A DNA stretch of 64,000 nt from Hyphomicrobiales bacterium (GCA_013214705.1 JABSRZ010000005.1:270550-334549); one strand, 5' to 3'. Positions 1 through 9,865 are shown, counted from the stretch's first letter. A program made the numbers and translations. The notes: generated from the letters alone by a model not told the origin.

Positions 1-118
1 GGGTTTTGCCGCTACCCGCATTGGCGCTCACCCATGCCGATAATTCAGGTGAGGCTGCCCGGTTTTGGTTGTGCGTGGTCATGGCCAATTTATCGGCTGG
101 GTTTACAATGTTGGTCAT
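1..118 (-). CDS. addA: AddA helicase-nuclease subunit, N-terminus only (cut by window edge)
   Basis: Reading from the ATG at 118 on the minus strand gives 39 codons ending in SAWVSANAGSGKT. This is the Walker A loop and the preceding aromatic/serine motif of UvrD-like AddA helicases. AddA is the ATP-driven 3'-5' helicase and nuclease subunit of the AddAB double-strand-break resection enzyme of alphaproteobacteria. Its ATG overlaps the addB stop codon (ATGA), which implies translational coupling and a common operon. Only the first motif is inside the window; the rest lies beyond position 1. Confidence 0.85.
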   Translation of the reverse strand, partial: MTNIVNPADKLAMTTHNQNRAASPELSAWVSANAGSGKT

Positions 119-3100
119 AAATCATCAACCTCGTTTAACGACCATTCTTTGGCCCGCGCCAAATGGTCATAATCTCTAAACCTCGCGGCAAACTCGGCCA
201 GCTCGCGTGGTTTATAAGCGGTATTTTGGTCAGCAAAATCGGCAATTCTTTGGGCCAGGCCGCTCTCCGCATCTTTAATTAATTTTTCCGTATCCAGTTT
301 ACTAAAATCGTGAGTTTTACCGGCCGGGTATCCCCCGGTGAGTTGAATATAGGTGAAACCAATCGGTATATCGCCAGCCACATAACAATCGTCAAACCCG
401 CCCGCTGCCAATATGGCCGCCTCGAGCAATAATTGTGGCGCAAACCCCACCACCACTTGCTTGGTTGCGGGTGGTGCGCCGGTTTTATAGTCTATAATTT
501 CGGCTTTTTCGGCATATATATCTAGCCTGTCAGCCCGCGCCGTCAGCCTAAATGGCGTTTGCCCATCCGCCCCATATTTGGCCGCAAAATCTAAGTTGCC
601 TTGCCGTTCGGTGTAAATTTTTGGCTGGGCTGTACGGCGTGGGGTTTCCTGATTTAAAAACCAATCTGCCACGCGCAAAAACCGTGGCCACCAAAACGCA
701 TATAATTGCGGCCACGCCTGCTTAATATCGGCAAATTCTGCAGCCCCAATTGCCACCAATATGGGTTTGGCCTCAGCGGTTATTTCGCCGGTAAATTGCT
801 GGCTAAACTGGTGCAATATTTCATGAAATAATGAGCCTTTTTCAGCCGCATTAATTTCCATCTCAACATCATCTAACGGCTTTAATTTCAATATCTTTTT
901 GGCATATATCGCATACGGGTCGCGTATCCAAGTTTCGATGTCGCTAACGCTCATTTGTTTTGGCCTTGCACTCACCGGCGGGCGTGGTTCGGGTTTTTGG
1001 GTGGGCTTAATCTGCACAGGCCTATCAAGCTGTTGCGCCCAGCCATTCCATGGCAATGTTGGGGCTAATATTGTCGCCAAATCCAAACTATTTAACACCG
1101 CCCTTAAGCGCAATAACCAGCGCGAGGCGATGGTCGGCGCGCCGTTAAGCTTTTGGGCACGGGTCATATATATTTTTGGCACACAAAATGCCGCCACAAA
1201 GTCATGTGCCGATAAGCCAACCCGCCGCTCTGGCGCGGGCAAGCCAATTTGTTGCATCATTTGGCGGCTTACCCAGGCATCGGCTTGCGGCAATTGCGGC
1301 CACATACCTTCGTTTAAACCGCCCAAAATGGCAATGTCCAAATCTGCCAATCTGGCTTCCATCGCGCCCAAAATTGCCAACCCACCATAGGATGCGTCTT
1401 TACTGCGCACCATAATGCCGGCCATCATTTGGCTAAGCAACGCCTCATAATTTTGCAAATTCACTAGGTCGAAATTAGCCGCACTGGCCAATATGTCTTG
1501 GCTTAATTTGGCCAAGCTTTCACCCTCATGGCTTTGCCACACAATCGAATTGCCAACGCTATCTATTTGGCTAAGCCGCTGCATCAACCCAATATGCGCG
1601 CTGAAAATTTCTATAAAATTTGCTTCACTGGTAAATTGCAACGGCGCAAAAATATACTTCAAATTTTCCAGCAGCAGCCGCGCCAACTCCCAGTCATCCT
1701 CAGTTAATTTGGCAGTCAGCGGGTGCAGATATTTCTGCTCATCAGCATGGTGAAATCTCTGGTCATGCTTCACTTGCAAGGCGCTAAGCAACCCGTCTAT
1801 GCCATAGGCTGGCCGCACCCCTCGCAGTAAAATTAGCTCCAGTGCCAACACCGCTTGCTGCGCTTCCTCAGCGCTTAAAGCCAAGGCATCATCTGCCCAA
1901 TATTGAGTGATAAAATATGGGTGTTTTATCAGGCTTAACAGGGCAGACGGGCTAAAACCCGCGAGCTGCGCCATAATGATATGCTGCATAAACAGTGCCG
2001 GTTGGGTGTCGTTAAGCGGCACACCACTTGAGTCATCAACCTCAATATCCCATCGTTTCAGCTCACTTTGCACCCGCCGCGCCAATTGCCTATCAGGGGT
2101 AATTAAAGCAGCTTTTTTACTCTCATGCACGGCATTGCGCATCATCAAACTAATGGCTATCGCTTCTTCTTGCACGGTGTTGGCCTCAATTAACTCCACC
2201 CGGCCACGAAGCGCCGCAGCCACAGAATCGCGGTTTAGGCTTTTGGGCAGCTTGTGCCACATATGCGATGTCGCGGTTGGGCGCACCATTTCACTGGCAA
2301 TTTGCCGCCTTAACCGGCTGGCATCGGCTTCGCTTACCGCTATGGATGGCAGTAATTTAACATCTTCTCGGCCTAAACCAGCATGTTCGAGCAAGCTTTT
2401 CAAATTATGTTGCGGGTGCGCCAAGTCGACACTCTCCCAACTATCCGCATCCATATAATTGTCTAACCCGGGCAAGATCACTGCGCCCAAATCCAAACTT
2501 AATATACCAGTTAGAAATTTTTTGGTCGCCATTACCGAACCGGTCGACCCGGCGGCAATAATGGCGCGGCCGTTGCCGTGTTTTTGCTGTTCGACAAAAT
2601 TAGCCAGCTCATAATCCATAAGCATCTGGCGGCGGATAATTTGATCAATTTTGCCTTCTGCTGCCAAAACATCTGGCCAAGTTTTAAACACGATGTCCAA
2701 AAATCGGGTGATTAATAACCAGTTTTCAGCAAATTCACTTTCGACCAAACTTTCGAACTGGCTGGCGTCGGCTTCTTCTATCAACACGCTGTCAAACAAT
2801 TTGGCCAAATCTTTCGCCATATGCAACGCCATGCTGGGGTTTTCCAAATTCAACCGGCCATCTAACCCGCCTTGTTTAGACAATAAACCGATATATTTGG
2901 CCAAAATAAGTTGCCGATCAAGTGGCGATATAGCTTGGCGAATGTCTAACATATGAGCATGTTCACCCAGCGCTGCCTCGTCGGCAACCGTTGCCCAATC
3001 ATCCTCTAACGCACCAAAGGCTTTAATTTCAGGCATAATCAATGCCTGCCTATTATTTTCATCAAATAATATTTCGCGCAAATCTCGGCAGGCTCGTTGG

Positions 3101-3237
3101 GTGGGTAATAAAATCAACAATTGGCTAAAATTATGGGTTTCAAATTTTTGCATATTGGGCAATTGCTTGCCAAGAATAGCCCGCGCAAGCTCACGCAGAA
3201 AACTATAACCAGAGGGAATGTTGTATATATTTTGCAT
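115..3237 (-). CDS. addB: Double-strand break repair protein AddB (alphaproteobacterial type)
   Basis: The 1040-residue product has the size and layout of alphaproteobacterial AddB, the partner of AddA in RecBCD-like processing of double-strand breaks. The N-terminal two thirds is a helicase-like fold without a convincing Walker A loop. The C-terminal third carries a PD-(D/E)XK (Cas4/RecB-type) nuclease: GSLFHEIL near residue 801 and the catalytic DYKTG near 916. The next gene on the same strand is addA, overlapping by four bases, and tsaE ends 14 bases before the addB start. In Caulobacter the same neighbourhood holds divL, tsaE, addB and addA. Confidence 0.92.
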   Translation of the reverse strand: MQNIYNIPSGYSFLRELARAILGKQLPNMQKFETHNFSQLLILLPTQRACRDLREILFDENNRQALIMPEIKAFGALEDDWATVADEAALGEHAHMLDIRQAISPLDRQLILAKYIGLLSKQGGLDGRLNLENPSMALHMAKDLAKLFDSVLIEEADASQFESLVESEFAENWLLITRFLDIVFKTWPDVLAAEGKIDQIIRRQMLMDYELANFVEQQKHGNGRAIIAAGSTGSVMATKKFLTGILSLDLGAVILPGLDNYMDADSWESVDLAHPQHNLKSLLEHAGLGREDVKLLPSIAVSEADASRLRRQIASEMVRPTATSHMWHKLPKSLNRDSVAAALRGRVELIEANTVQEEAIAISLMMRNAVHESKKAALITPDRQLARRVQSELKRWDIEVDDSSGVPLNDTQPALFMQHIIMAQLAGFSPSALLSLIKHPYFITQYWADDALALSAEEAQQAVLALELILLRGVRPAYGIDGLLSALQVKHDQRFHHADEQKYLHPLTAKLTEDDWELARLLLENLKYIFAPLQFTSEANFIEIFSAHIGLMQRLSQIDSVGNSIVWQSHEGESLAKLSQDILASAANFDLVNLQNYEALLSQMMAGIMVRSKDASYGGLAILGAMEARLADLDIAILGGLNEGMWPQLPQADAWVSRQMMQQIGLPAPERRVGLSAHDFVAAFCVPKIYMTRAQKLNGAPTIASRWLLRLRAVLNSLDLATILAPTLPWNGWAQQLDRPVQIKPTQKPEPRPPVSARPKQMSVSDIETWIRDPYAIYAKKILKLKPLDDVEMEINAAEKGSLFHEILHQFSQQFTGEITAEAKPILVAIGAAEFADIKQAWPQLYAFWWPRFLRVADWFLNQETPRRTAQPKIYTERQGNLDFAAKYGADGQTPFRLTARADRLDIYAEKAEIIDYKTGAPPATKQVVVGFAPQLLLEAAILAAGGFDDCYVAGDIPIGFTYIQLTGGYPAGKTHDFSKLDTEKLIKDAESGLAQRIADFADQNTAYKPRELAEFAARFRDYDHLARAKEWSLNEVDDL

Positions 3238-3251
3238 TCAGTCACTCAAAA

Positions 3252-3728
3252 TTAAGGGGTAGTTTCTAATCTTTTTGCCCAACTCTCAGTCATCATCATT
3301 TCTACAGTGCGGCTATGTTGGTCTTTATGTTTAAATAAAATAGTTAGGGCATTTTGCGGTATATCGCCGTCAAGCCGGCTCGGCCATTCTATCAGGCAAA
3401 TGCCTTGTTTGAGCGCATCCTCCAAGCCCAGTTCATAGGCCTCATCGGCGCAGCTTAATCTATATAAATCAAAATGCCAAATAGGCGGTGACAATTGGTC
3501 ATACATTTGCACCAAGGTAAATGTCGGGCTAGGCACTTGAAATTGCTGGCCCAATTGTATTTGGGCCAAATGGTTTATAAACTGGCGCGAAAAAAAACTT
3601 TTGCCAACCCCAAGCTCGCCATCCAATAAAAATACATCGCCTTGTTGGGCAACATTCGCCAACATGATGGCAAAATTCTGCATGTCTAGTTCTGATCCGA
3701 TATTTATCAACTTGCTAATATAGCTCAT
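3252..3728 (-). CDS. tsaE: tRNA threonylcarbamoyladenosine biosynthesis ATPase TsaE
   Basis: This 158-residue P-loop protein acts with TsaB and TsaD in forming N6-threonylcarbamoyladenosine at position 37 of ANN-decoding tRNAs. Visible motifs are the Walker A loop GELGVGKS (residues 37-44), the family motif SPTFTLVQMYD and HFDLYRL. Length is normal for the family. The start overlaps the upstream kinase stop as ATGA, so expression is probably coupled to the divL-like gene. In Caulobacter amgK and murU are usually found between tsaE and addB; here addB follows after 14 bases. Confidence 0.93.
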   Translation of the reverse strand: MSYISKLINIGSELDMQNFAIMLANVAQQGDVFLLDGELGVGKSFFSRQFINHLAQIQLGQQFQVPSPTFTLVQMYDQLSPPIWHFDLYRLSCADEAYELGLEDALKQGICLIEWPSRLDGDIPQNALTILFKHKDQHSRTVEMMMTESWAKRLETTP

Positions 3729-6700
3729 TCAACGCTATCTTTTTCATCAATATTGCTAATATCTTGGCTGGCATTATCAGTATTTTTTTCGTCTTGGCGG
3801 CGGCGTTTATACAAAGCTGCTAGTTTAGAATCGGCGAATACCGCTTTGCTTTGCGCCCGCACTTTCAAACCAGAAGGGGCGATTTCCGCCTCGTCATTGC
3901 CATCTTTTTTCACGATGTCAGCAATCACATCTGCAATGCCATTGGCATTGGTTTCTGCGGTTTTGATGGCCTGTTTTATATCAGTTTCGACCTGGTTTAG
4001 AGCCGGTTCTATTTCTGGTTTTTCGGCGTCACTATCTACAATGGTGTCAGATACAAAACCCGGCATGATCACCGGGTCAAGCGCAAGTTTTGGCGGCGGT
4101 GTTGGCGCGGCGTTGGCGGTTTCAACCTCTTGGCTGGCTTCGCTTTCACTAGCTTTAATGTCAACACCTTCACTGGCAACAGTTGCTGGCAACGGCTCAT
4201 CCGCTACCGGTTTAACGACGCCATCAATATTTTGATCCACATTTTCCTCAAGGCCCGCCGCCGTGGTTTTTTGTTTTTTCTTCAGCCGTAAATTTCTTAA
4301 TTGTTCTAACGGCGAGAGTTTTTTCGCCATATTGCCAATGATGTTTTTTGGCTTAATTTTTGGTTCAACTTCGGCCTCTGGAGCTTCGACCACTTTAGGT
4401 TCTAGCGCCCGCACAGCCCGCAAAACTGTCGCGGTTTGAGGCATCGCCAGCTGCGGTTTTGGTTCAGGCTTTGGTTCGACTTTTATTTCGGTCTCTATTT
4501 CAGGCTTGTGTTCAGTCTGTATATCGGTTTCGGCTTCATCTAGAACATCCAACTCAGCCGCTACTTCTTTATCAGCCGCCACTTTGGCATCAGCTTGTTT
4601 TCTCCGTCGCAGTTTTTTCATCTGTTCAAACGGGGTCATTTTTCCCACCGCGTCAGCCACAACCGATATTTTCTCAAGCTTGTCATTCACCTGTGAGATG
4701 TCGGTCGACGCTTTGTCAAACTCAGCTTCATCTTTAACCAGCATTTCTAAATCATCTTCTACATCCAAATCAACCGCCGCAAACTTAACTTCTGGCGCAG
4801 CCAGCTCGGTAAATTCAGCCTCAACAGGCATGTCTGCGGCTTCAGACTCTATTTCCAGTTCTGGTTCTGGCTCAGGTTCAGGTTCAGGCTCAGGTCTTGG
4901 CGGCACAAATATTGGCAAATCAATCTCTGGCACACTATCCACCACTTCGCCTAGCAATCTAAATGGCACCACATTATTTGCCTCATTGGCGTTAAGCGGG
5001 GCAATAGGTTTGGCGCGTGGTTTTTGCTTTATCGGGAAATAACAGCTCACAATTGTTCCCTTGTTCAATTCAGATGAAATCTTAACCTCACCGCCATGAA
5101 ATTCGACAAGTTTTTGCGCCAACGATAAGCCAAGCCCCGCGCCAACGGTTTGGTCAGAATAGAATTTAGTGAATATATTCTTGAGCTTATCTTCACTTAT
5201 GCCCGCACCCGCGTCGCGCACCCACAACCTTATATGGTCGTTCTCTTTTTCGGCACCAATAGACACAATGCTGTCTTTTTCACTGTAAAATATAGCGTTT
5301 GCCAATAGGTTATATAGCACCTGCGAAATGCGCTCTTCATCGCCTTCAAACTCACCAATAGCTGGCATAATGATGCGGTTCAAAACAATATTTTTTTGTT
5401 TCACTGGCATTTCAACGGTCAGGATGGCGTCATCTATAAGCTCCGCCACTTTAATGTCATCATAGCGCAGTTCAAGCCGGTCAGCATCAATAGACGCAAG
5501 GTCTAGAATGTTATTAATAAGCGCCCGCAGGCCAAAGCTAGACGAGCGAATGATGTCGATATATTCTAATTGTTTGGGGTTAAGCTCACCAAATAATTGG
5601 CCTTCCAACATTTCAGAAAAGCCTAAAATATTGGTCAATGGTTCGCGGAACTGATAAGACACATGCGATATAAAATCGGTTTTTAACTGGTCTGCCGTCA
5701 TCAAAGCTTCATTGCGTTCTTCTAACAATCGGTTAGATTTGGCGATAATTGTCACGTCGGTAAATGTCATCAAAGTCGCGCCATTGGGCAAGGGGATGGT
5801 CGCATATTCAATAATAATGCCATCGCGGCACTCAATGCGGCCGTTAGATATTTTGCGTTCGTCAACAATGGCGGTGACGCTGGTGGTAAGCGTATCCCAC
5901 ACTTCGCTATTTGGTGATTGTTTTTGGCACCATTTCAGCACCTTTTTCACATGCGGTTTTTCGTCTAATTCTTCGGGCTTAAAATGCCATATTTTGGCAA
6001 ATGATGGGTTGAATATTTGCAGGTCGCCATTAGGGCCAAACACCGCCACCCCATCGGTTAATTTGTCTAATGTTTCAGATTGGGTCTGGTCTAATTCCTG
6101 ATATTTACTTTCCAGAGCCAAATGCTCGGTAACATCATCATATAAAAATGTCACCCCGCCAAACGGGTGGGGGTCGGCCAAAATATGCAAGGCCATGCCA
6201 TTGGGCAAATGCCACCATTTTTCGCTTGATTCTACTTGCCTAAAGGCGCCAAGCTCGGCATCACGCCAAGTTTTAAAATTGGCCTGTTCGGGCATTTTTT
6301 TAAGGTTTCTTATCTCTTCTAGCACCATTGACAGGCTCGGGCGGCTGTCTAAAAAACCAGCTTGCATGCCAAATAATTCTTGATAGGCCGCATTGTAAAA
6401 TTCTAAATTTTGGTCGGGACCAAATTGCGCAATCGCGGTTTTTAATTTATCCAAAGTTTGTTTATGGGCGTGGTTATAACGCTTCAATTCGTCTCTGGCT
6501 TGTTCCAATTCGGTGGTGTCAAAAGCCGTGGCGATAATCGCGCCTTTAATTTTTTGGTGTCTAATTTTTAAGGAGCATCTCTCACCTTTAACCACTGCAA
6601 AAACTTCTTGCTCTATCACATCGGGGCCTAGTGAAGTGAAGTCCATGTCAACCACATTGCCACTAATATTATTGGTTGGCGCTGGCCTATCGGCATCTTC

Positions 6701-7567
6701 AGCTTGGGCAGTCTCATCGCCATCTATTTCAGGTTTTGGTTTATCAGCCTGCGCAAGCTTGCTGGCATCGACAAAATATTGCCGCGCTTTGTAAACATCC
6801 GCTGGGGCGATCAGCTCAATTTTGTCTTGTATCACATTGCCGCTATCTTCAGCTTCCACCGCTTGAATATAGGCCTCATTCACCCACACCAATTTGCCGG
6901 CATCATCGCGCAACCAACTTGGCAGCGGGCAATTGTTTAACAATATATCATAGCGCTCAACTTGGCGCTCTAAATTTGCCCATTTTTCGTTGCCGCGCGC
7001 CAAATCCAAACGGTCTTCTTTTAGATCTTTCACCCTAAATATAATTTCATGGCCAACCACATGGCCAGACATTTCGACCCGCTCTACCGCCCGGGTTTTG
7101 ACAAAAAATGTAAATTTTTTGCCGGTTTGCGCCAACTCAACCAAGGCCTTGTGGGTTTTAACAGCGCCAGCTTGTTCTATCCATTTTTCAAAATTCAATA
7201 TGTCTGCAACGGCTTTGGGCAAACCAATTACATTTTGCAACCCGCCAATAACCCGCGCAGATGCTGGGTTTATATCTGCCCCTGCCAACATGGTGTCGCG
7301 CGCTGTCCACACAAATAACAACTGTTCATCACTGGCCAACACAGTTTCTATTTGCACCAATTTACTGTTAAGCAATTTTGTTTCTTGAGCAAATTGCTTG
7401 CGTTCACCAATGCGTTTACGCTCTGACGAAAGTAGGAAAACCAAAAATAGTATAGATATTAAAATCACAGAACCTATGATGAGAATGAGCACCATATCTT
7501 GCGGGTTTTTAAATAAATTTAGGATATAATCTAAACTAAAGAATTTCTGCAATTCCGCCATATTCAA
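3725..7567 (-). CDS. divL: DivL-like PAS-domain kinase with tyrosine H-box and long acidic C-terminal tail
   Basis: The protein has 1280 residues. There is a membrane segment at about residues 25-46, then several PAS-like segments up to about 605. A HisKA-type dimerisation helix follows, whose H-box reads SHVSYQFREPL, so the usual phospho-histidine position is Tyr638. A GHKL ATPase follows (N-box near 746-763, RDAGAGIS at 784, GAGLGLS at 809). Tyrosine at this site, the PAS array and the tsaE neighbour identify a relative of Caulobacter DivL, an atypical kinase that controls CckA/CtrA in the cell cycle. Unlike DivL (about 770 residues), about 430 extra residues follow the ATPase: an acidic Pro-Glu run near 892-903 and repeated basic motifs. 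A second in-frame ATG lies two codons in. DivL function is inferred from homology; the tail has no recognised domain. Confidence 0.82.
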   Translation of the reverse strand: MNMAELQKFFSLDYILNLFKNPQDMVLILIIGSVILISILFLVFLLSSERKRIGERKQFAQETKLLNSKLVQIETVLASDEQLLFVWTARDTMLAGADINPASARVIGGLQNVIGLPKAVADILNFEKWIEQAGAVKTHKALVELAQTGKKFTFFVKTRAVERVEMSGHVVGHEIIFRVKDLKEDRLDLARGNEKWANLERQVERYDILLNNCPLPSWLRDDAGKLVWVNEAYIQAVEAEDSGNVIQDKIELIAPADVYKARQYFVDASKLAQADKPKPEIDGDETAQAEDADRPAPTNNISGNVVDMDFTSLGPDVIEQEVFAVVKGERCSLKIRHQKIKGAIIATAFDTTELEQARDELKRYNHAHKQTLDKLKTAIAQFGPDQNLEFYNAAYQELFGMQAGFLDSRPSLSMVLEEIRNLKKMPEQANFKTWRDAELGAFRQVESSEKWWHLPNGMALHILADPHPFGGVTFLYDDVTEHLALESKYQELDQTQSETLDKLTDGVAVFGPNGDLQIFNPSFAKIWHFKPEELDEKPHVKKVLKWCQKQSPNSEVWDTLTTSVTAIVDERKISNGRIECRDGIIIEYATIPLPNGATLMTFTDVTIIAKSNRLLEERNEALMTADQLKTDFISHVSYQFREPLTNILGFSEMLEGQLFGELNPKQLEYIDIIRSSSFGLRALINNILDLASIDADRLELRYDDIKVAELIDDAILTVEMPVKQKNIVLNRIIMPAIGEFEGDEERISQVLYNLLANAIFYSEKDSIVSIGAEKENDHIRLWVRDAGAGISEDKLKNIFTKFYSDQTVGAGLGLSLAQKLVEFHGGEVKISSELNKGTIVSCYFPIKQKPRAKPIAPLNANEANNVVPFRLLGEVVDSVPEIDLPIFVPPRPEPEPEPEPEPELEIESEAADMPVEAEFTELAAPEVKFAAVDLDVEDDLEMLVKDEAEFDKASTDISQVNDKLEKISVVADAVGKMTPFEQMKKLRRRKQADAKVAADKEVAAELDVLDEAETDIQTEHKPEIETEIKVEPKPEPKPQLAMPQTATVLRAVRALEPKVVEAPEAEVEPKIKPKNIIGNMAKKLSPLEQLRNLRLKKKQKTTAAGLEENVDQNIDGVVKPVADEPLPATVASEGVDIKASESEASQEVETANAAPTPPPKLALDPVIMPGFVSDTIVDSDAEKPEIEPALNQVETDIKQAIKTAETNANGIADVIADIVKKDGNDEAEIAPSGLKVRAQSKAVFADSKLAALYKRRRQDEKNTDNASQDISNIDEKDSVE

Positions 7568-7670
7568 TGTCTCTATTCAATTTCTATCGATTTTTTTGGT
7601 AATTTAAACACAACGACATCACTTTAGCGCCAACAAATCGATTTGCCCATTAAAATCAAACTTTAAAGTA

Positions 7671-7694
7671 AAGAAAAAGGGAGCCAAAGCTCCC
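7671..7694 (-). terminator. Rho-independent terminator after ahcY
   Basis: Perfect six-base stem (GGGAGC at 7679-7684 with GCTCCC at 7689-7694) and a four-base loop. On the minus strand it is followed by five T, a C and two more T. It lies about 90 bases beyond the ahcY stop and before the divL-like gene, separating the two transcripts. Confidence 0.8.
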
Positions 7695-7784
7695 TCTATA
7701 AATAATTTTATGCAAATCTATATTATCGATTAAAATTTAACTTCGATATTCAATAAGCCAAACTGTAAAACTACAAAGCTAATC

Positions 7785-9077
7785 TTAATATCTATATTGG
7801 TCAGCTTTAAATGGCCCATCAACCGATAGAGACAAATAATCTGCCTGATCTTGGGTTAATTTTGTGAGCGTTACACCCAATTTCGCCAAATGCAAGCTAG
7901 CCACTTTTTCGTCTAGATGTTTTGGCAACACATATACTTTGTTTTCGTAAGTTTTATAATTTTCCCAAATTTCAATTTGCGCCAGCACTTGGTTGGTAAA
8001 ACTAGCGGACATCACAAAGCTTGGGTGGCCAGTGGCGCATCCAAGGTTAACCAAACGACCTTCGGCCAATACAATAATGCGTTTGCCATCCGGAAATTCA
8101 ACTTCATCAACCTGTGGCTTTACGTTATGCCATTTTAAGTTGCGCAAAGCCGAAATTTGAATTTCGCTATCAAAATGGCCGATGTTACAAACAATCGCCC
8201 GGTCTTTCATGTCACGCATATGATCAATGGTGATCACATCTTTATTACCGGTTGTGGTCACAAAAATATCGCCCACTTTGGCCGCAGTGTCCATAGACAC
8301 AACTTCATAACCTTCCATCGCCGCTTGCAAAGCACAAATCGGGTCAATTTCTGTCACCATCACCCGCGCGCCTTGGCTACGCAAGCTTTCAGATGAGCCC
8401 TTGCCAACATCGCCATAACCAGCAACCACACAAATTTTGCCAGCAATCATCACGTCAGTGGCGCGTTTAATGCCATCTACCAAGCTTTCGCGGCAACCGT
8501 ATAAATTGTCGAATTTAGATTTTGTAACGCTGTCATTGACGTTAATAGCCGGCACTTTTAACGTACCAGCTTTTTCCATTTCATACAGCCGCATCACGCC
8601 GGTTGTGGTTTCTTCAGATAGACCGCGCACGTCATCCATAAGTTCAGGATATTTGTCATGCATCATAATGGTTAAATCGCCGCCATCGTCCAATATCATA
8701 TTGGGTTTCCAGCCATCTGGGCCATTAATGGTTTGCTCAATACACCAGTCAAACTCTTCGTCAGTTAGGCCTTTCCAAGCGTATACAGCTATGCCGGCTT
8801 CAGCAATGGCCGCTGCGGCTTGGTCTTGAGTCGAGAAAATATTACAGCTAGACCATCTAATTTCAGCACCCAAAACAATCAAAGTTTCAATCAACACCGC
8901 GGTTTGAATGGTCATATGTAAACAACCAGCAATGCGCGCGCCGGTTAAAGGTTTGGTTGTGCCAAACTCACTGCGCAAAGCCATCAGGCCTGGCATTTCA
9001 GTTTCGGCAATTGCAATTTCCTTGCGGCCCCAGTCGGCAAGGCTCATATCCGCCACTTTATAATCTGTGAAACTCAT
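7785..9077 (-). CDS. ahcY: S-adenosyl-L-homocysteine hydrolase
   Basis: AhcY (SahH) hydrolyses S-adenosylhomocysteine to adenosine and homocysteine with tightly bound NAD, clearing the product inhibitor of methyltransferases. The 430-residue reading contains the NAD-binding loop [10 protein letters not shown], the substrate-site segment [13 protein letters not shown] and the family C-terminus ending in KADQYRY. The open frame extends to a TTG at 9089, but GGAG at 9084-9087 lies six bases before the ATG at 9077 (MSFTDYKV), so that start is preferred; an adjacent ATG at 9080 is the alternative. It follows HPr, as in many alphaproteobacteria. No SAH riboswitch is recognisable in the 107-base leader. 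Confidence 0.96.
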   Translation of the reverse strand: MSFTDYKVADMSLADWGRKEIAIAETEMPGLMALRSEFGTTKPLTGARIAGCLHMTIQTAVLIETLIVLGAEIRWSSCNIFSTQDQAAAAIAEAGIAVYAWKGLTDEEFDWCIEQTINGPDGWKPNMILDDGGDLTIMMHDKYPELMDDVRGLSEETTTGVMRLYEMEKAGTLKVPAINVNDSVTKSKFDNLYGCRESLVDGIKRATDVMIAGKICVVAGYGDVGKGSSESLRSQGARVMVTEIDPICALQAAMEGYEVVSMDTAAKVGDIFVTTTGNKDVITIDHMRDMKDRAIVCNIGHFDSEIQISALRNLKWHNVKPQVDEVEFPDGKRIIVLAEGRLVNLGCATGHPSFVMSASFTNQVLAQIEIWENYKTYENKVYVLPKHLDEKVASLHLAKLGVTLTKLTQDQADYLSLSVDGPFKADQYRY

Positions 9078-9196
9078 CATTTTCTCCAAAATTTAAGAAT
9101 AATGAAAATTTTATAGCAGAACTATTTTAATAAGACAATAAGGATATAAACATTTCTTTATAATTGGCCAAAAGTGGTTCGATTAAGCGCCATATA

Positions 9197-9466
9197 TTAG
9201 CAATCTTCATCAAACCGCCGCGCCACCAATTCCGAAATAGCGTTTAACGCATCTTCGGCATCTTTGCCTTTGGCCTCAACTTCTATAGTGCAACCAACAG
9301 ATGCACCTAGCATCATCAAGCCCATTATCGAGCGCGCGTCGACAGATGAGCCATCTTTAGACACCATAATGGTGGCTTTAAATTGCTCGGCACATTTGAC
9401 AAATTTCGCCGATGCCCTTGCATGCAAACCACGTTTATTACAAATCCGCAATTCTAAAACATCCAT
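9197..9466 (-). CDS. ptsH: HPr-family phosphocarrier protein
   Basis: An 89-residue HPr. The phosphorylation site is His15 in GLHARAS, and the regulatory serine is Ser46 in ARSIMGL, the residue modified by HprK. In alphaproteobacteria that lack sugar-specific EIIC permeases, this HPr relays phosphate from EI to the EIIA encoded just upstream, as a regulatory rather than transport PTS. The start codon follows the EIIA stop directly (TAGATG). HprK, which would modify Ser46, is encoded in the same cluster. Confidence 0.94.
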   Translation of the reverse strand: MDVLELRICNKRGLHARASAKFVKCAEQFKATIMVSKDGSSVDARSIMGLMMLGASVGCTIEVEAKGKDAEDALNAISELVARRFDEDC

Positions 9467-9865
9467 CTAACCCGCCAACACTTGGCTAGCGATGGATATA
9501 TATTTGCGGCCAGCTTCTTGCACTTGCAGCGCCGCTTCCGCCAATGGCAGGGTTTCTCTTACCGCCGCTAGTTTAATTAACATCGGTAAATTAACCCCGG
9601 CAATCACTTCCACATTGGGCATATCCATCATCGATATGGCTAAATTAGACGGCGTACCGCCAAACATGTCGGTCAATAAAATCACGCCTTTGTCATTGTT
9701 AACTTCTTTGACAGCATCAACAATTTCTTCGCGGCGCTCGTCCATATCGTCATCAGGGCCAATAGAAATGGTGATTAAATGTTCTTGCTCGCCTACGACA
9801 TGCTCCATTGCAGCCCTAAACTCGCCTGCCAATGCGCCATGAGTTACCAGCACCAAACCAATCAT
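9467..9865 (-). CDS. PTS EIIA component, mannose (ManX/EIIA-Man) family
   Basis: A compact EIIA of the mannose family. The active histidine lies in LVLVTHG (His9 from the chosen start) and the family motif TDMFGGTPSN follows. With no EIIB or EIIC genes nearby, a role as a phosphorylation-dependent regulator fits better than sugar uptake. The frame is open to 9880, but the ATG at 9865 (MIGLVLVTHG) is preceded by GGTGGA at proper spacing and gives the normal family N-terminus. It lies between hprK and HPr in the chvIG-hprK-EIIA-HPr-ahcY string. Confidence 0.92.
   Translation of the reverse strand: MIGLVLVTHGALAGEFRAAMEHVVGEQEHLITISIGPDDDMDERREEIVDAVKEVNNDKGVILLTDMFGGTPSNLAISMMDMPNVEVIAGVNLPMLIKLAAVRETLPLAEAALQVQEAGRKYISIASQVLAG

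Noticed and set aside
899..2956. Plus-strand frames of 79-183 codons opposite addB
   Set aside because: They lie wholly antisense to a well-supported gene, have no family motifs and follow the base bias of the real frame.
5650..5670. His635 of the DivL-like protein as the phospho-acceptor
   Set aside because: It is three residues before the aligned position; in the H-box the acceptor site precedes Q/E-L/F-R, which here is Tyr638.
3753..7388. Plus-strand Ser/Ala-rich frames opposite the DivL-like gene
   Set aside because: Low-complexity shadows of its Glu/Lys/Pro-rich coding sequence, with no ribosome sites or domains.
9078..9196. SAH or SAM riboswitch upstream of ahcY
   Set aside because: The 107-base leader is AT-rich and lacks the conserved helices and G-rich core of those riboswitches.
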